Assembly: GCF_014203535.1 (NCBI RefSeq)
Contig: NZ_JACHJI010000010.1
Coordinates: forward strand, 248,001 to 312,000
Direction: 5' to 3'
DNA: 64,000 nucleotides
Origin: Streptomyces griseomycini
GTDB taxonomy: Bacteria > Actinomycetota > Actinomycetes > Streptomycetales > Streptomycetaceae
Shown: positions 32,430 to 41,181 of the stretch, piece after piece
How positions within the stretch are numbered: position 1 is the first letter of the stretch
Layout: each line of letters begins with the position of its first letter
The notes under the pieces: generated by a model
Databases searched by the model: none
What the model was told of the DNA's origin: nothing
What the model saw: only the letters and a program-made list of their open reading frames with translations
Made by a program: the position numbers and the translations under genes

Positions 32430-33047
32430 TCAGTCCGCCCGGTCCGCGAGAACGCCCAGCAGGGCGCGGGCGCACAGGTCGCGCACCTGCTCCCGGCCCA
32501 GCTCCGGGCCCCGCAGCCACTCCAGGCAGACGGCGGTGGTGAAGGCCAGCCAGCCGCGCACGGCGAGGCGGGTGTCCGGCCGCTCCTCGAGGACCGGGCC
32601 GAACTCGGGATCCGCGGCCAGCGCCGCCAGGATCTGCCGCTCCTGCGCGGCGAGCGCCCGCCGGTAGACCCGGCGCACCGCCCGGTCCCCCGCCGCGTCG
32701 GCGCGGTGGAAGGCGCGGTAGCCGTGCGCGTGGGCCTCGACGTACGACAGGTAGGCGTCCAGGCCCGCCGCGAGCTGCTCGCGCACCGGAACGCCGGGGA
32801 CGGCCGCCGTCATGCGCAGCATCCGCTCGCTCTCGCGCTCCACGACCGCCGCGAAGAAGTCCCGTTTGGTCGGGAAGTAGTGGTAGAGCAGCCCCCGCGA
32901 GACCCCGGCGATCTCGGCGACCTGCTCGATCCACACGTCGTCGTAGGGGCTCTCCGAGAACAGTCGCGCCCCGACCGACAGCAGCTGCTCCCTGCGCTCC
33001 TGGGTGCTGAGCCGACGGCGCGTGCGCCCGTCCCGGTTCGCTGCCAC
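32430..33047 (-). CDS. TetR family regulator (divergent from P450)
   Basis: 205 residues. The N-terminal DNA-binding domain (about 12-62) reads ERREQLLSVGARLFSESPYDDVWIEQVAEIAGVSRGLLYHYFPTKRDFFAAVV, a canonical TetR helix-turn-helix. It is divergent from a CYP102-type P450, the same arrangement as the fatty-acid-responsive FatR/BscR regulators beside CYP102 genes in bacilli. It is therefore a good candidate to repress the P450 and respond to long-chain fatty acids or acyl-CoA. The intergenic region has the arms GGTTC and GAACC around the predicted promoter. Confidence 0.9.
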   Translation of the reverse strand: MAANRDGRTRRRLSTQERREQLLSVGARLFSESPYDDVWIEQVAEIAGVSRGLLYHYFPTKRDFFAAVVERESERMLRMTAAVPGVPVREQLAAGLDAYLSYVEAHAHGYRAFHRADAAGDRAVRRVYRRALAAQERQILAALAADPEFGPVLEERPDTRLAVRGWLAFTTAVCLEWLRGPELGREQVRDLCARALLGVLADRAD

Positions 33048-33060
33048 TCCCGCACTGTAC

Positions 33061-33095
33061 TTGACGCCGGTTCGACAGCCGGACCAGACTGAACC
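33061..33095 (+). promoter_or_regulatory. Predicted P450 promoter with overlapping dyad
   Basis: TTGACG (33061-33066) is followed after 18 bases by CAGACT (33085-33090). The inverted repeat GGTTC (33069-33073) / GAACC (33091-33095) spans the spacer and the -10, a position suited to TetR repression. The -10 is weak. Confidence 0.4.
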
Positions 33096-33156
33096 GCGTT
33101 ATTGAACTCACATACAACAGGCCGTGATCGCTCGCCGGATCGAAGGGGATCTCGCC

Positions 33157-34680
33157 ATGGCGGAGACGACGACACCCGCCGGGCTGCCGAAGGGGTTCCG
33201 CAGCGCCGAGCTGGGCTGGCCGGAGCTGCACCGCATCCCGCACCCGCCGTACCGTCTTCCGCTGCTCGGCGACCTCATCGGCGCGAGCCGGCGCACGCCC
33301 CTCCAGGACTCGCTGAAGTACGCCCGCCGACTGGGGCCGATCTTCCGGCGGAACGCCTTCGGCAAGGAGTTCGTGTTCACGTGGGGTGCCTCCCTGGTGG
33401 CCGATCTCGCCGACGAGACCCGGTTCGCCAAGCACGTCGGGCTGGGCGTCGCCAATCTGCGGCCGGTCGCGGGCGACGGACTGTTCACCGCGTACAACCA
33501 CGAGCCCAACTGGCAGCTGGCGCACGACGTGCTGGCCCCCGGCTTCCACCGCGAGGCCATGGCGGGCTACCACACGATGATGCTGGCCGTCGCCGAGCGG
33601 CTGACGGACCACTGGGACCGCGCGGCGGCCGCGGGCCGGACGGTGGACGTGCCCGGCGACATGACCAAGCTGACCCTGGAGACGATCGCGCGCACCGGGT
33701 TCGGGCACGACTTCGGATCGTTCGAACGGTCCCGTCCGCACCCCTTCGTGACCGCGATGGTGGGCACCCTGTCGTACGCGCAGCGGCTGAACAACGTGCC
33801 CGCGCCGCTGGCTCCGCTGCTGCTGCGGCGCGCGGGCCGCCGCAACGCGGCCGACATCGCCCGTCTCCACCGCATCGTCGACGAGGTGGTCCGTGCCCGG
33901 CGCGCCGACGGCGGCGGGGACGGGGACCTCCTGGACCGGATGCTGGACACCGCCCACCCGGAGACCGGCGAGCGGCTCTCGTCCGAGAACGTCCGCCGCC
34001 AGGTCATCACCTTCCTGGTCGCCGGCCACGAGACGACCTCGGGCGCGCTCTCCTTCGCCCTGTACTACCTCTCGCGGCATCCCGACGTCGCGGCCCGCGC
34101 CCGTGCCGAGGTGGACCGCGTCTGGGGCGGCACGGCCGCACCGGACTACGCGCAGGTGGCCAGGCTCCGCCACGTCCGCCGGGTGCTGGACGAGTCGCTG
34201 CGGCTGTGGCCGACGGCGCCCGCCTTCGCCCGGGAGGCCGCACGGGACACCGTGCTGGCCGGGGAGCATCCGATGCGGCGCGGCGCGTGGACGCTGGTGC
34301 TGACGCCGATGCTGCACCGGGACCCCGAGGTGTGGGGCGCGGACGCCGAGCGGTTCGACCCGGACCGCTTCGACGCGCAGGCGGTGCGGGCCCGCCCGCC
34401 GCACACCTTCAAGCCGTTCGGGACGGGGGCGCGGGCGTGCATCGGGCGGCAGTTCGCCCTGCACGAGGCGACGCTGGTGCTCGGGCTGCTGCTGCGCCGC
34501 TACGAGCTGAGCCCCGACCCCGGCTACCGGCTGCGCGTGACCGAGCGGCTCACGCTGATGCCGGAAGGACTGCGGCTGCGCCCGCAGCGGCGGACGGCGC
34601 CCGCCGTGCCCCGGGCCCGCCGGACGGCCGGTGGCACCGTGTCAGGCTCCGGCCGTCCAGTGCGCGGGACGGGCGAGTGA
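33157..34680 (+). CDS. Cytochrome P450, CYP102-type without reductase domain
   Basis: 507 residues from ATG 33157 behind AAGGGG. Key motifs: AGHETTSG (I-helix), ESLRLWPTAPAF (ExxR region) and FGTGARACIGRQFALHEATLVLG (heme loop; the cysteine is the iron ligand), which matches the heme domain of the P450-BM3 family almost residue for residue. TIARTGFGHDFGSF is also typical. The diflavin reductase that normally follows in CYP102A is absent: the gene ends after the heme domain with a short basic tail. It presumably hydroxylates fatty acids using separate redox partners, as proposed for Streptomyces CYP102B-type enzymes. Its end overlaps the convergent pentapeptide gene by 39 bases. Confidence 0.92.
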   Translation: MAETTTPAGLPKGFRSAELGWPELHRIPHPPYRLPLLGDLIGASRRTPLQDSLKYARRLGPIFRRNAFGKEFVFTWGASLVADLADETRFAKHVGLGVANLRPVAGDGLFTAYNHEPNWQLAHDVLAPGFHREAMAGYHTMMLAVAERLTDHWDRAAAAGRTVDVPGDMTKLTLETIARTGFGHDFGSFERSRPHPFVTAMVGTLSYAQRLNNVPAPLAPLLLRRAGRRNAADIARLHRIVDEVVRARRADGGGDGDLLDRMLDTAHPETGERLSSENVRRQVITFLVAGHETTSGALSFALYYLSRHPDVAARARAEVDRVWGGTAAPDYAQVARLRHVRRVLDESLRLWPTAPAFAREAARDTVLAGEHPMRRGAWTLVLTPMLHRDPEVWGADAERFDPDRFDAQAVRARPPHTFKPFGTGARACIGRQFALHEATLVLGLLLRRYELSPDPGYRLRVTERLTLMPEGLRLRPQRRTAPAVPRARRTAGGTVSGSGRPVRGTGE

Positions 34681-35472
34681 CCCCGGCAGTCTCGTGCCGG
34701 CGCTCCCCCGGGCCGCGTGGACCTGGGGCTGGGTGAGGAAGAACGCCCCGGTCAGGTCGGCGTCCGTCAGATCGGCGTCGCGCAGGTCGGCACCGATCAG
34801 GTCGGCGCCCCGCAGATCGGCTCCGGTGAGGTCGGCGGCGATGAGGTAGGCGCCGCGCAGACTGATCCCGCGCAGGTCTGCGCCCCTGAGTCGGGCACCC
34901 ATCAGGTCGGCGTTCCGGCGGTCCTTGCGGCGCCCGCGCACCCCGGCCCGGGCCAGCTCGCTGGCCCTCAGCAGCAGCACGTTGACGTCCTGACGGTGTG
35001 CGCCCACATCCAGTGCGGCCAGTTCCCCGGGGGTCTGCCGGGTGAGCCGCTCGGTCTCCTCCAGCGCACGGCGCAGCGCGGCGTGCACCGGGCGGGCCGC
35101 GGGCAGGGTCAGCGCCTCGGTCAGGTACCACAGCAGCTCGTGCAGTTGGCGCACCACCGGGAACACCTCGAACATCCGGCGGGCCCGCTCCGGCGGACCG
35201 GCGCGCCAGTCCCGCCCTCCGAAGGTGACCTGCGAGACCTTCTGCCCCGCGCCGAAGCAGTCGTAGACCGTGCAGCCGGTGAAGCCCTCCTGCCTCAGGC
35301 GGGCGTGGATGCCGCACCGGTGGTCGTCCCGCAGGTTCCGGCACGGCGTCCCGGCGCCCTTGTCCACCGCGAAGTCGGCCGAGGCGGTGAACGGCAGGGC
35401 GACGCAGCACAGCCCGAAGCACCGTGCGCAGTCGCCGCGCAGTTCCGCCTGGCCGGCCCTCTGTTCTCGCAT
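34642..35472 (-). CDS. Cysteine-rich pentapeptide-repeat protein
   Basis: 276 residues from ATG 35472 (an ATG at 35484 is four codons upstream). The N-terminal third is a cysteine cluster: CARCFGLCC followed by further cysteines at TPCRN, HRCGIH, TGCTVYDCF, reminiscent of the CxxCxxxCC zinc/iron-cluster domain. The middle is helical (RALEETERLTRQTPGEL). The C-terminus has about twelve A(D/N)LxG pentapeptide repeats (from RNADLMGARLRGADLRG to DADLTDADLTG), which form a right-handed square helix. Function unknown; pentapeptide proteins such as MfpA mimic DNA, but nothing here shows that. No ribosome site is evident. Confidence 0.85.
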   Translation of the reverse strand: MREQRAGQAELRGDCARCFGLCCVALPFTASADFAVDKGAGTPCRNLRDDHRCGIHARLRQEGFTGCTVYDCFGAGQKVSQVTFGGRDWRAGPPERARRMFEVFPVVRQLHELLWYLTEALTLPAARPVHAALRRALEETERLTRQTPGELAALDVGAHRQDVNVLLLRASELARAGVRGRRKDRRNADLMGARLRGADLRGISLRGAYLIAADLTGADLRGADLIGADLRDADLTDADLTGAFFLTQPQVHAARGSAGTRLPGSLARPAHWTAGA

Positions 35473-35523
35473 GGCGTTCAGCATACGGAACGGGGCGCGG
35501 GCGCCGGATCGCCGGTCGCGGGT

Positions 35524-36417
35524 TCACGCCTCGCCGGCCGGCACCTCCAGGCGCTCCAGCCGCTCCGGGTCGGCCAGGACGTACATGCCGGTGATGCGGC
35601 CGTCGGTGATGGTGACGGACATGACCGACCGGATCCGGCCGTCCACCACGCTGAGCAGGCCCAGCGCGTCGTTGACCAGGACCGTCCGCGCCGCCGCGGT
35701 GTACCGGGCGAACATGAGCGCCGACTCGGCCACCGCCTTCGCCCCCTGGAGCGTCCTGGAGCCGGCCACGCCGCGGACCAGGGCGCCCGCGTCGGCCCGC
35801 AGGACCACGTCCGGGTGGAGGACGGCGACCAGGGACTCGAAGTCACCGCCGCGCGCGGCGGCCATGAAGGCGTCGAGCACCTCCTTCTGCCGGCCGAGGT
35901 CGGGCTCCGACGGGGGAGTCGCGTCCCGGACCCGGCGGCGGGCCCGGCTGGCGAGCTGCCGGGTGGCGGCCGCGTTGCGCTCCACGACCGGCGCGATGTC
36001 GTCGAAGGGCACGGCGAACATGTCGTGCAGGACGAACGCGAGCCGTTCGTCGGGCTCCAGCCGGTCCAGGACCACGAGCATGGCCACGCCCACCGAGTCG
36101 GCGTGCAGCGCCTCCTGCTCCGGGTCGGCGTGGGACAGGGGTCTGAGCACCGGGTCGGGGACGAAGGTCTCGTCCATCGGCTGCTCGCGGCGCGCGGTGC
36201 GCGAGCGCAGCAGGTCCAGGCAGATGCGGCCGGTCACCGTGGTGAGCCAGCCGCCGAGGTTGTCGATCTCGCCGGGGTTCGCGCGGCCCAGTCTCAGCCA
36301 GGCCTCCTGGACGGCGTCCTCCGCCTCGGCCGACGACCCGAGCATGCGGTAGGCGACGGCGTTGAGGTGTCCGCGGTGCTCCTCGAAGCGCTCCGCCAGC
36401 AGTTCCTCGTCGTTCAC
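35524..36417 (-). CDS. ECF41/SigJ-type RNA polymerase sigma factor
   Basis: 297 residues. Region 2: LAERFEEHRGHLNAVAYRMLGSSAEAEDAVQEAWLRL; region 4: LVVLDRLEPDERLAFVLHDMFAVPFDDIAPVVERNAAATRQLASRARRRV with an intact helix-turn-helix. A C-terminal SnoaL-like domain (about 180-290) follows, the hallmark of the ECF41/SigJ group, where it modulates activity in place of an anti-sigma factor. It lies 4 bases downstream of the PIG-L gene in one operon; ECF41 factors usually control a neighbouring redox or epimerase gene, so this neighbour is less usual. Confidence 0.93.
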   Translation of the reverse strand: MNDEELLAERFEEHRGHLNAVAYRMLGSSAEAEDAVQEAWLRLGRANPGEIDNLGGWLTTVTGRICLDLLRSRTARREQPMDETFVPDPVLRPLSHADPEQEALHADSVGVAMLVVLDRLEPDERLAFVLHDMFAVPFDDIAPVVERNAAATRQLASRARRRVRDATPPSEPDLGRQKEVLDAFMAAARGGDFESLVAVLHPDVVLRADAGALVRGVAGSRTLQGAKAVAESALMFARYTAAARTVLVNDALGLLSVVDGRIRSVMSVTITDGRITGMYVLADPERLERLEVPAGEA

Positions 36418-36421
36418 GCCG

Positions 36422-37168
36422 TCATCCCCGGGGGAACAGCTCGAAGGCGACCGCGGGCCGGCCCCCGAACCGCTTGCCCGTGTCCTCGGCGTTCTGCGTC
36501 AGGAAGCCGCGTGCGTAGGTTTCCGGGTCCTCGTCGGTCAACGCCTCGATGTAGGCGCGGTGTTCGAGCAGGGAACGCACCGCCCGCTCCAGTCCGTCCG
36601 TGGCGTCCACGGCGTGCGTGGGCGTGCTGGAACCGGCGACGGCGACCCAGCGGACCCCGTCCCACGGTTCGAGGCCCTGCCCGACCAGTTCCGGGAAGAT
36701 CCAGCGGTTGCCGGCGTCACCGGCCGCGTCGAGCGTGGCACGGCCGACGGCCACGTGGTCCGGGGTGTTCCAGTAGGTGCCGCCCCAGGTGTCCCGGTGG
36801 TTGAGGGTGATCACCAGTTCGGGGCGGTGGCGGCGGATCGCGGCGGCGATGTCCCGGCGCAGGGCGGGGCCGTACTCGATCACCCCGTCCGCGTGGTCCA
36901 GGAACTCCACCGCCGACACGCCGACCACCGCCGCGCTCGCCCGCTGCTCCCGCTCCCGGAGCGGGCCGCACTCCGCCGGGTCCAGGGTGCCGATGCCCGC
37001 CTCGCCGCGGGTCGCCAGGACGTAGGCGACCTCGCGGCCTGCGTCGGTCCAGGAGGCGATCGCCGCCGAGCAGCCGTACTCGAGGTCGTCGGGGTGGGCC
37101 ACGACGGCCAGGGCACGCTGCCAGTCGTCGGGCATGGGCTGGAGTTGACTGATCGTCGGCTCGGTCAT
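36422..37168 (-). CDS. PIG-L family deacetylase
   Basis: 248 residues. The metal-binding motif AHPDD follows the first strand (RALAVVAHPDDLEYGCSAAIASW). Further conserved positions are LVITLNHRDTWGGTYWNTPDHVAVGRATLDAA, supplying the third zinc-binding histidine. The family removes acetyl groups from N-acetylglucosamine-type substrates, including the mycothiol pathway enzymes MshB and Mca, which it resembles in size but not clearly in sequence. It is the first gene of a two-gene operon with the SigJ-type factor. Confidence 0.9.
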   Translation of the reverse strand: MTEPTISQLQPMPDDWQRALAVVAHPDDLEYGCSAAIASWTDAGREVAYVLATRGEAGIGTLDPAECGPLREREQRASAAVVGVSAVEFLDHADGVIEYGPALRRDIAAAIRRHRPELVITLNHRDTWGGTYWNTPDHVAVGRATLDAAGDAGNRWIFPELVGQGLEPWDGVRWVAVAGSSTPTHAVDATDGLERAVRSLLEHRAYIEALTDEDPETYARGFLTQNAEDTGKRFGGRPAVAFELFPRG

Positions 37169-37233
37169 GCCCGCAGACTAACCCGCGGCACCGGCACCGC
37201 ACCGGGGCTCGCGCCGGACGCTCCGGGCCCGGA

Positions 37234-38535
37234 TCAGACCTCGTCGCGCACGAGGGCGAGCAGCCGGTCCAGGACGCGGGGGCCGCCGGCCCGGACGCCG
37301 TCGTGCTCGAACTCGTCGGTGACCCAGGTGCGCAGGCCGCGGATCGCGCGGGCGGTCTCGAGCGAGTGGGCCGTGTGGACGTACATGTCGTCGTGGTAGA
37401 CGGCCGCCGCGACCGGGACCTCGTTGGCGGCGAGGCGGGCCGGGTCGTACAGGGGCGTCCAGTCGGTGCGCGCGGCGAGCAGTTCGGCGGTCTCGCGCAG
37501 CGGGCGCAGCGCGGGGTCGCAGTCGAACATCCACGGGTGGATCGTCTCGCCGGTGAACAGCAGGGGCTCGTCGCCGGCGAGCGCCTTGGCCGCGTCGAAC
37601 TGCGGGAACTCGGCCCGCACCCGCTCTGCGGACCAGGCGGTGGGGCGGGAGTCCTGGGCGTAGATCGCCTCGTGGACGAGCGCGTACAGCGGGTGGCCTG
37701 CGTACGACAGCAGGCCCTGGACCTGCTCCTGGAACGCGTCGGACAGCGCGGGTCCCGCCGGGGTGCGGACGAAGGCGTCCTCGAGGAGGTGGTGCAGGCG
37801 GTGGCTGCCGTCGCCGCTGCCGAGGAGGATGCCGAGGGACTGGAAGGCCTCGACGGTGAGCCGGTAGCCGTTCGGGAGGACCACGTCGTGGGTGAGGAGG
37901 TGGTCGGCGATGCGGCGGGCGCGTTCGGCGTCCTGCGGGTAGCGGGCGTAGTGGGCGGTGACCTTGCGCTCGACGCGCGGGTAGGCCGCCCGGTAGACGT
38001 CGTCGGCGTGGGCGTCCAGGGAGGGCAGTCCGCCGGTGACGAGGGCGGTGTCCAGGCCCTCGGGGGCCGTGGACAGGTAGGCGACGGTGCAGAAGCCGCC
38101 GAAGCTCTGGCCGAGGACGGTCCACGGGGCGCCGCCGGTGACCTCCGGGCGGATCGCCTCGCAGTCGCGGACGATCGAGTCCGCGCGGAAGCGGGTGAGG
38201 TAGTCGGCCTGCTCGGCGGGGCCGCCGCGCAGCGGGAGCGTCTGCCGGTTGGCGGGGGTGGAGTGGCCGGTGCCGCGCTGGTCGAGGAGCAGCACGCGGT
38301 ACTCCTCCAGCGCCCGGCCGAGCCAGGCCTGCTTCCCGATGAAACGGTTCGCCCCGAAGCCGGGGCCGCCCTGGAGGTACACCAGCCACGGCAGGTCCCT
38401 GCCCGCCTTCTCGCGGGCGACGACCTCGCGCGCGTACAGCTCGATCGTCTCCCCCGCGGGGTCGTCGTGGTCGAGGGGCACGGTGAAGCGGCGGTCGGTG
38501 AGGACGACGCCGGGCTGGCGGTAGCTGACGGTCAA
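37234..38535 (-). CDS. Proline iminopeptidase-like alpha/beta hydrolase (S33)
   Basis: 433 residues from TTG 38535, five bases after GGGAG. WLVYLQGGPGFGANRF forms the oxyanion loop, LLLDQRGTGHSTPAN is the conserved DQRGxGxS segment, and GQSFGGFCTVAYL carries the nucleophile serine. ALSFYGYAG-type cap sequences follow and a distal histidine occurs near YVHTAHSLE. This is the S33 family that releases N-terminal proline from peptides. No signal peptide is seen, so it is cytoplasmic. Confidence 0.9.
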   Translation of the reverse strand: MTVSYRQPGVVLTDRRFTVPLDHDDPAGETIELYAREVVAREKAGRDLPWLVYLQGGPGFGANRFIGKQAWLGRALEEYRVLLLDQRGTGHSTPANRQTLPLRGGPAEQADYLTRFRADSIVRDCEAIRPEVTGGAPWTVLGQSFGGFCTVAYLSTAPEGLDTALVTGGLPSLDAHADDVYRAAYPRVERKVTAHYARYPQDAERARRIADHLLTHDVVLPNGYRLTVEAFQSLGILLGSGDGSHRLHHLLEDAFVRTPAGPALSDAFQEQVQGLLSYAGHPLYALVHEAIYAQDSRPTAWSAERVRAEFPQFDAAKALAGDEPLLFTGETIHPWMFDCDPALRPLRETAELLAARTDWTPLYDPARLAANEVPVAAAVYHDDMYVHTAHSLETARAIRGLRTWVTDEFEHDGVRAGGPRVLDRLLALVRDEV

Positions 38536-38637
38536 CGGGGCTCCCGGGACGGACGGATTGTCGGACCGCGTCCCAGTTCAGCACATGTTCGTCCGGTCAA
38601 CGAGCCCGGGATCATGAAGTATTTCCTGAACGACCGG

Positions 38638-39663
38638 TCAGCGGGCCGACAGGCTGGAGCGGCGGACCACCAGTTCGGGGCTGAGGACGACCCGCCGGTG
38701 CTCGTGCGGCTCCGCCGCGGTCCCGGCCTCCGTCTCCTCCAGCAGCAGCTCCGCCGCCATGGCCCCCATGGTGACGGCGGGCTGCCGCACCGAGGTGAGC
38801 GGGACGGCCGCGGCGGCGGCGAACTCGATGTCGTCGTAGCCGACGATCGCGAGGTCGTCGGGGACGCCGACCCCGGCCGCGTACATCGCCTGGAGCACGC
38901 CGAGGGCGAGCAGGTCGTTGGCGCAGAAGACGGCCGTGGGGCGGTCGGCGAGGCCCAGGAGGCGGGCACCGGCGTCCCGCCCCGCGGCGACGTCGAGGCG
39001 TTCGGTGGGCAGCTCGCGCAGGCGGTCCGGCCCCAGACCGGCCTCGGCGAGGGCGCTCAGGGCGCCGGTGCGGCGGTCGCGGACCTGGTTCAGGCCGGGC
39101 GGCCCGCTGACGTACGCGAGGGAGCGGTGCCCCGCGTCGACGAGGTGCCGCACGGCCAGCGCGCCGCCCGCCACGTCGTCCACGGAGACCGAGCACTCGG
39201 TGGTGCCCTCGGCGACCCGGTCGACCAGGACGAAGGGGATGCCGTGGCGGCGGAAGGCGTCGATGTTGCGGCCGGTGGCGTCCGCCGGGGTGAGCAGGAC
39301 GCCCCGGACCCGCTGCTCGGCGAAGAGGGAGAGGTACTCGGCCTCCTCGCTCGCGTCCTGGGCGCTGTTGCAGACCATCACGCCGAGGCCGGCCCGGCGC
39401 GCGGCGCGCTCGGCGCCGCGCGCCACGTCGACGAAGAAGGGGTTGCCCATGTCGAGGACGAGCAGACCCATGATCCGGCTGCGGCCCGCGCGCAGCTGGC
39501 GCGCGGACTCGCTGCGGACGTAGCCGAGCCGGTCGATGGCGGACAGCACCCGCGCCCGGGTCTCGGCGGCGACCGTGTCCGGGCGGTTGATCACGTTGGA
39601 GACCGTGCCGACGGAGACTCCGGCGACGCGGGCGACGTCCTTGATACCCACCGACTGGGCCAT
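38638..39663 (-). CDS. LacI family regulator of the rhamnose cluster
   Basis: 341 residues. The LacI helix-turn-helix is at residues 5-25 (IKDVARVAGVSVGTVSNVINRP) with the hinge helix RSESARQLRAGRS; the periplasmic-binding-like sensor domain follows (GLLVLDMGNPFFVDVARGAE to RQPAVTMGAMAAELLLEE). It is the last gene of the leftward rhamnose transport operon and should bind the TGAAA-N-TTTCA-type palindromes at 46248-46259, 46314-46328 and 46414-46425, releasing them when rhamnose or a derivative binds. Confidence 0.93.
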   Translation of the reverse strand: MAQSVGIKDVARVAGVSVGTVSNVINRPDTVAAETRARVLSAIDRLGYVRSESARQLRAGRSRIMGLLVLDMGNPFFVDVARGAERAARRAGLGVMVCNSAQDASEEAEYLSLFAEQRVRGVLLTPADATGRNIDAFRRHGIPFVLVDRVAEGTTECSVSVDDVAGGALAVRHLVDAGHRSLAYVSGPPGLNQVRDRRTGALSALAEAGLGPDRLRELPTERLDVAAGRDAGARLLGLADRPTAVFCANDLLALGVLQAMYAAGVGVPDDLAIVGYDDIEFAAAAAVPLTSVRQPAVTMGAMAAELLLEETEAGTAAEPHEHRRVVLSPELVVRRSSLSAR

Positions 39664-39750
39664 CGGGCGGGGACCTCCAAGGAAACGGGGGTGGTCGGGG
39701 GGCCTTCACATTACCGGCACGGCCTCCCGGGGGGTTTCGGTCGGGCGGGG

Positions 39751-41165
39751 TCAGGCCGGCAGCCGGAAGTCGACGACGTGCAGCGCCGAGGGTGTCGTAC
39801 CGCTGGACTTCTCCTGGTACGGGAACGACAGCACCCCGTCCCGCGCGACGCGCGTCTCGTCGATCACGACCTCGCCGAAGGCGTTCAGGCCGGCGCCGTC
39901 GTACAGCAGCTTCCAGTCGGTGTGGTCCGAGGCCGCGGAGGCGCCGGCGGTCCGGCCGTAGGGGAGGATCGCGTACGCGTTGTCGTACCGGTCCAGGACC
40001 AGCTTGGTGCGCTGGCCGGAGTTCAGCGGGACGGGGATCTCGGTCTTCCGCCAGGTGCCGGAGGCGGTCTTGCGGACGTGGAAGGCGCGGCCGCTGCGGG
40101 TGCGGTCGGCGACGTAGTCGGTGGTGCACCGGCCGAAGCGGCCGGGGACGTAGCTGATGACCGCGTGCGGCCGGCCGGCGGAGTCGGTGAACTGGCTCTC
40201 CTGGTTCATCAGGGAGTGGTCCGGGTCCAGGGGTCGACCACCAGGACCGGGGCGGTGACGGAGACCCGGCCGGGGCCGCCGGTGGTGCCGACGACCGTGC
40301 CCGCGTCGTCGCGCCAGGTGCGGCCCCGGTCGTCGGAGTGCACGTAGCCGGTGTCGTGGTTGGTGATGCCGCCGCCGCTGCACATGACCGCGCCGTTCTG
40401 CTCGCGCAAGGTGAAGAAGGCGTGCAGCCGGCCGTTCCGGTCGTAGTCGATGCCGTGCAGGTACATGTTGCGGGCGGTGGAGGAGCCGTGCTCGCCGCGG
40501 TAGGTGCCGGTGGAGCCGGTCCACTCCCCCAGTGCGGTCCACCTCGCGCCGTCGTACTCCGCCAGCGCGTTGCGGCCGTTGCCGGAGACGCCCGCCCGGT
40601 GGCTGAGCTGGAGCCGGCCCTCGGGCGTGGCGATGAACTGCGGGTAGGTGAACCGCGGGGTGAGGGCGAGTCCGTCCAGGGTGGGCTGCGGGGCGCCGAA
40701 GCGGTTCGCGGTCCAGCTCTGTCCCGCCGGGTCGTCCATGAGCCCGGCGACGGATCTCACGCGGGTGAAGCCGTCGCTGTGGGAGTCCATGTTCAGGTGC
40801 AGGCGGCCGTCGCTCCTCGACACGCCCATGGAGATGACGTTGTGGGAGCCGTCGTACCGGAGCGTGTGGCCGACCCTGACGGTCTGCCAGGTGGTCGCGC
40901 CGAGGGCACGGCGGCCCACCACGGCCCCCCGGTCGGCGGTGCACCAGGCCGCGTACTGGTGGCCCCTGTGGGTCAGCAGGCCGTTCTTCTGGAAGGAGTC
41001 GTTGTTGACCAGGCCCTCGTAGGACACGAAGTAGATCGCCCGGTGGTCGAGCGTGGTGCGTCCGGTGCGGGTGACCGACGGGCCGGGGGCGGCGGTGCCG
41101 GCGGCGAGGGCGGGGGCCGTCACGGTGCCGAGGAGTGCTCCGGTCAGCAGGGTGCGTCGTCCCAT
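39751..41165 (-). pseudogene. BNR-4 beta-propeller protein, one-base frameshift
   Basis: Two frames, 41165-40209 and its continuation to 39751, together encode one protein of about 470 residues. The first begins with a signal peptide (RRTLLTGALLGTVTAPALAAG) and carries IYFVSYEGLVNNDSFQKNG, GHQYAAWCTADRG and QFIATPEGRLQLSHRAG; the second continues with HSLMNQESQFTDSAGRPHAV to VLSFPYQEKSSGTTPSALHVVDFRLPA. They join at the C-run 40230-40233 (GTCGACCCCTGG on the minus strand), where one base is missing. BNR-4 proteins include PL24/25/27-type lyases. Position between rhamnose mutarotase and LacI genes suggests release of rhamnose from a rhamnosyl-uronate glycan. The frameshift may be real or a sequencing error in a homopolymer. 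Confidence 0.75.
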
Positions 41166-41181
41166 CGCGGGGGCTCCGTCG

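Noticed and set aside
32430..37168. P450, sigma factor and deacetylase considered as part of a biosynthetic gene cluster.
   Set aside because: No synthase, synthetase, terpene cyclase or precursor peptide gene is present; the mix fits ordinary metabolism and regulation.
40205..40260. Programmed ribosomal frameshifting to join the two BNR-4 frames.
   Set aside because: No slippery heptamer, internal ribosome site or stimulatory structure typical of programmed shifting is apparent; a one-base indel is simpler.
37303..40347. A 1014-codon plus-strand open frame opposite the proline iminopeptidase and LacI genes.
   Set aside because: Composition is Val/Gly/Arg repeat-like with no family resemblance; the minus-strand genes explain the region.
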